Positions 6,978 through 8,862 of a stretch of 8,862 nt of DNA are shown here, piece after piece. Made by a program: the position numbers and the translations under genes. The notes beneath the pieces are model-generated. The model did not search any database. It had not been told where the DNA came from and worked only from the letters and a program-made list of their open reading frames with translations. Position 1 is the first letter of the stretch, and each line of letters starts with the position of its first letter. Origin of the DNA: DAINRZ01 sp964634885 (GTDB lineage Bacteria > Bacteroidota > Ignavibacteria > Kapaibacteriales > UBA2268); NCBI GenBank assembly GCA_964634885.1, contig CAZWLN010000097.1, positions 1-8,862 on the forward strand, in the 5' to 3' direction.

Positions 6978-7010
6978 GGAGTTCATCCTGAAGGTGGACT
7001 CCTTTTTTTT
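6978..7010 (+). terminator. Rho-independent terminator of the VWA gene
   Basis: GGAGTTCAT (6978-6986) pairs with GTGGACTCC (6994-7002), a 9-base stem including two G-T pairs, around the 7-base loop CCTGAAG. It is followed at once by eight T (7003-7010). It lies 28 bases after the stop of the VWA gene. Confidence 0.93.
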
Positions 7011-7268
7011 GGTTATCATTCTCATCCAGGACTAATACAAGGGTTGGAGAAATAGTAATAGCTGAGAATGCCATTCAGTGCCAGTTCATGAGCAATGGTC
7101 CCGAATGTGGTTCGGTGTTAGTCTTTAGAGGGTTACTTTTAACAAACCACTACTGTGGGTATTAAGAATAATCCACAAAAAGTATTCAAAAAATTTAATT
7201 TTGCAGAGATAAGAATAATTCATTAACTTACATAAGTTATTATTAAATCTATAGATAAAGTATTGTTT
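7011..7268. other. Spacer before the membrane-protein gene
   Basis: No convincing gene. The first half (7011-7140) is less AT-rich and has a 31-codon open stretch on the minus strand (7022-7117) without a start codon; it may be debris of an older gene. The second half is strongly AT-rich, carries the palindrome at 7224-7239, and presumably holds the promoter of the gene at 7269. Confidence 0.5.
7224..7239. promoter_or_regulatory. Perfect 7+7 palindrome upstream of the membrane-protein gene, possible operator
   Basis: TAACTTA (7224-7230), CA spacer, TAAGTTA (7233-7239) is a perfect inverted repeat ending 29 bases before ATG 7269. Its position would suit a dimeric repressor site overlapping the promoter. 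It is too short and AT-rich to exclude chance, and no regulator is encoded nearby. Confidence 0.35.
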
Positions 7269-7775
7269 ATGAATGATCAAAGAGAACAGGCCTGGCAGTA
7301 CTTTGTATTGCATGCAAACCAAAGGATGTCGATATTTAATTTCTATATTTCGATATCTTTAGCATTAATAGCAGGACTCGGAGTCCTAATAAGTATTAAA
7401 GCAGTTCCGGTATTATTTATTATCCTTGGTTTTTTACTAATAATACTGTCTTTGGTTTTTTGGGGACTTGACAGAAGAACTAAGGAATTCATCGACATTG
7501 CAGAAAATAGAATTCTTAAACTTGAAAAAGAAAATAATAGCATTATTAATCTTATAACATCAGAACATGAAATCTCATTAAAAAAATGTCTTATACCATG
7601 GTTTAGGAAAAATAGAAATGATAGTAATGATAGCAAAAGTGAAGGATTAAGAATTATATCATATACATTCCTATTTGGATCAATATATTTAGTATTTATG
7701 GTCCTGGGAATAGCTCTTATCTGGCTGGCTTTCAATGGAAGCTTACCCATTGAAATAAACACAATTCCAAAGTAA
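7269..7775 (+). CDS. Small integral membrane protein, function unknown
   Basis: 168 residues from ATG 7269; an in-frame TTG six bases earlier is possible and neither has a good ribosome site. A short N-terminal amphipathic motif QAWQYFVLHANQRMSIFNFY (7-26) precedes two membrane helices (about 24-44 and 46-66). A charged cytosolic segment follows (about 67-125, with the coiled-coil-like stretch AENRILKLEKENN), then a third helix (about 130-156, WLAF) and a short tail. The N-terminal motif recalls small membrane proteins sometimes labelled RipA-like; this is a tentative memory, not a match I can verify. The two-helix hairpin plus cytosolic helix also resembles SLATT-type topology, which is inference only. 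Codons are much more AT-rich than those of the VWA and pckA genes, suggesting transfer. It stands alone, with no partner gene overlapping. Confidence 0.7.
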   Translation: MNDQREQAWQYFVLHANQRMSIFNFYISISLALIAGLGVLISIKAVPVLFIILGFLLIILSLVFWGLDRRTKEFIDIAENRILKLEKENNSIINLITSEHEISLKKCLIPWFRKNRNDSNDSKSEGLRIISYTFLFGSIYLVFMVLGIALIWLAFNGSLPIEINTIPK

Positions 7776-8309
7776 AAATTACAGTACGTTCTGAATATAG
7801 ACCAAAATTTCCCAAATAAATAGCCAAAGACAGCAGACTTCAGACATCATAATTTAATCAACCATATCGTCCGGTAATGTCTTGTCAAGAAATACGTTAA
7901 GCACAATTATTCAAAATATAATACAATTACTTTGTTAATTGTAAATGATGCGTTTACGAATTCTACAGTTCAATTCAGACTTTTCATATTTTTTGCGGCT
8001 TTAAATCCTTTCGATGATTGCAGTCCTTTTATCTTATTGTAATCTGGGCCGACCCTGTTTGACAAAATGAACCGGATAGACTTTACACTTATATAGGCGG
8101 CTATATCGACGCCCTGAATCCGGCCAGGAAAATATTATCAATGAGTTTTACCAATTTCCGGTTTATTTTCTGCGCCATATTGAAAGAGTTTGAATATCTG
8201 TTTAAATCTAATTATTTTTGTTTCCAATAGTTAAGTATTGAATTGAGTACAAAATGTTTGAGTTTATTCGTCTTAAAGTATAAAGAAGTAATTATTTGGA
8301 GTATCAGCA
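7776..8309. other. 534-base non-coding region between membrane-protein gene and RelBE pair
   Basis: AT-rich with no intact gene. A weak hairpin ACAATTA-CTTTGT-TAATTGT sits at 7923-7942. A less AT-rich patch at about 7970-8180 may be a decayed minus-strand ORF, listed separately. The end of the region must hold the promoter of the toxin-antitoxin operon; I could not identify it. Confidence 0.5.
7970..8178 (-). pseudogene. Possible decayed small ORF, unrecognised
   Basis: From ATG 8178 on the minus strand, MAQKINRKLVKLIDNIFLAG continues to a TAG at 8101-8103. In a second frame, a stretch beginning about 8112 (GVDIAAYISVKSIRFILSNR, then VGPDYNKIK) stays open to TGA 7970-7972. One frameshift would join them into about 70 residues. 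The patch is visibly richer in G/C than its surroundings, as old coding DNA would be. I recognise no family and see no ribosome site, so chance is a real alternative. Confidence 0.25.
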
Positions 8310-8501
8310 ATGATAAAGACTAAAGATAAAATCACATTTTCAAGGGACACCTGGGAAGAGCTTTACAAAATCGATTACTACCGGGAAGTATTGGAAGCGA
8401 TTGAAGACAGGGAAGCATTGAGAAAAGCCAAAGATAATGCCGACGGTTTCGTCAGGTTTAAAGACTATCATGCTAAAAGAAAGCAAAAAGCTAATGTATG
8501 A
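8310..8501 (+). CDS. Short RelB/Phd-like antitoxin of a type II toxin-antitoxin pair
   Basis: 63 residues, very rich in Lys, Arg, Glu and Asp, predicted mostly helical. The first half (ITFSRDTWEELYKIDYYREV) does not show a clear ribbon-helix-helix or YefM fold. The second half (ALRKAKDNADGFVRFKDYHAKRKQ) resembles the toxin-wrapping tail of small antitoxins of this group, which often end in a ...F.dY..kRk pattern. Assignment leans on the toxin gene that follows with an 8-base overlap (ATGTATGA). TTGGAG at 8296-8301 lies 8 bases before the ATG, a good ribosome site. Such antitoxins usually bind the toxin and, with it, repress their own promoter; without a clear DNA-binding domain autoregulation here is uncertain. 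Confidence 0.75.
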   Translation: MIKTKDKITFSRDTWEELYKIDYYREVLEAIEDREALRKAKDNADGFVRFKDYHAKRKQKANV

Positions 8502-8751
8502 GATTATTGTCCCCAAAAGTGTTCTGAAGGAATTAGACAGAATTAGTGAAGCCACATACTCAAGAATTGCAGATAAGATTCTCAGTATGGAGGACAATCC
8601 GCGGCCTGCCGGTTGCCTGAAATTGTCGGATTCCGAGGAATATCGTCTTAGAGTAGGCAATTACAGGATACTATACGAAATCGATGATTCGAAGAAAATC
8701 ATAACTATTTATAAAATTGATCATAGAAAAGATGTCTATAAAAAGAGATAA
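8494..8751 (+). CDS. relE: RelE/ParE-superfamily toxin
   Basis: 85 residues, the usual size. The order beta-helix-helix-beta sheet is visible: MYEIIVPKSVLKELDRI, helix SRIADKILSMEDNPRP, then the core strands EYRLRVGNYRILYEID and IITIYKIDHRKDVYK. Residues Arg51, Arg53, Arg58, His77, Arg78 and Tyr82 lie where RelE-type toxins carry their basic and aromatic RNA-binding or catalytic residues. RelE members cut mRNA in the ribosomal A site; ParE relatives poison gyrase. The Arg-rich strand and the HRKDVY end favour the RelE side. The start was set at ATG 8494 because the fold begins there; a longer frame from 8437 lies inside the antitoxin gene. Expression is probably coupled to the antitoxin through the overlap. 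Confidence 0.88.
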   Translation: MYEIIVPKSVLKELDRISEATYSRIADKILSMEDNPRPAGCLKLSDSEEYRLRVGNYRILYEIDDSKKIITIYKIDHRKDVYKKR

Positions 8752-8835
8752 ACTTTGGTTCTTCGCTATTCAGTATGGGGAAAGTCATTATATTACTCAA
8801 TATGGTAAAGAAGCCGTATTATTCAATTATTTCGT

Positions 8836-8859
8836 AGAGACGCAAGGCCTTGCGTCTCT
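8836..8859. repeat. Perfect 24-base palindrome at the window end (dispersed-repeat type, may also terminate)
   Basis: AGAGACGCAAGG (8836-8847) is followed directly by its exact reverse complement CCTTGCGTCTCT (8848-8859), then T at 8860-8862 where the window ends. As RNA it would form a hairpin of about 10 pairs with a small loop. It starts 85 bases after the toxin stop and could end that transcript. GTAGAGACGC...GCGTCTCTAC palindromes are, from memory, abundant dispersed repeats in Bacteroidota and cyanobacteria, so this is probably one copy of a repeat family. Confidence 0.75.
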
Positions 8860-8862
8860 TTT

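Noticed and set aside
7022..7117. Minus-strand open stretch of 31 codons (HRTTFGTIAHELALNGILSY...)
   Set aside because: It has no start codon, is bounded by stops on both sides and I recognise no family; at most it is a gene remnant.
7923..7942. Hairpin ACAATTA/TAATTGT as a terminator for the membrane-protein gene
   Set aside because: The stem is almost only A/T, no T run follows, and it lies about 150 bases after the stop.
8732..8862. Open frame from ATG 8732 running off the window end (MSIKRDKLWFFAIQYGESHY...)
   Set aside because: It starts inside the end of the relE gene, has no ribosome site, and its last 24 bases are the dispersed-type palindrome. It is only about 43 codons long in view, so coding cannot be supported here, though the missing downstream DNA could change this.

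Overview
The window is chromosomal DNA from a member of the Bacteroidota/Chlorobi-Ignavibacteria (FCB) side of the tree. The best evidence is a secreted protein with a C-terminal PNPxxG...G.Y.v.....kimlir domain, the signature of type IX secretion (T9SS) cargo, which is confined to that group. Species cannot be named from the sequence. Housekeeping genes are fairly GC-rich with strong C/G third positions. Several flanking genes and spacers are visibly AT-rich, so the window looks like a core segment embedded in accessory DNA.

Layout. (1) 1-722 is a gene graveyard. It holds the C-terminal tail of an Rpn/PD-(D/E)XK nuclease-like protein with GKEEGIMI repeats, a fragment resembling the mid-region of a second Rpn copy, and on the minus strand a hicA-hicB toxin-antitoxin pair in which both genes carry frameshifts. 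(2) 971-1694 is an intact HEPN/MNT (HepT/MntA-type) toxin-antitoxin pair. (3) 1698-4623, minus strand, is a two-gene metabolic operon: a class I aspartate-type aminotransferase followed, with a 4-base ATGA overlap, by ATP-dependent PEP carboxykinase and a rho-independent terminator. (4) 5006-7010, plus strand, is a single-gene unit encoding a large secreted von Willebrand A protein with an N-terminal carboxypeptidase-regulatory-like domain and a T9SS sorting domain, closed by a strong terminator. (5) 7224-7775 is an AT-rich gene for a small three-helix membrane protein with a palindrome upstream. (6) 7776-8309 is mostly non-coding with a possible decayed ORF. (7) 8310-8751 is a RelB/RelE-type toxin-antitoxin pair. 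The window ends in a perfect 24-base palindrome.

How the genes work together. The aminotransferase interconverts aspartate and oxaloacetate, and PEP carboxykinase turns oxaloacetate into PEP. The overlapping pair therefore forms a short amino-acid-to-gluconeogenesis route with coupled translation. The remaining genes are independent: one secreted surface protein, and a scatter of toxin-antitoxin and mobile-type modules (two intact, one broken, plus Rpn debris). I see no CRISPR array, no rRNA or tRNA, and no complete insertion sequence. I found no clearly new multi-gene system. The most unexplained items are the membrane protein and the domain between the N-terminal and VWA domains of the secreted protein.
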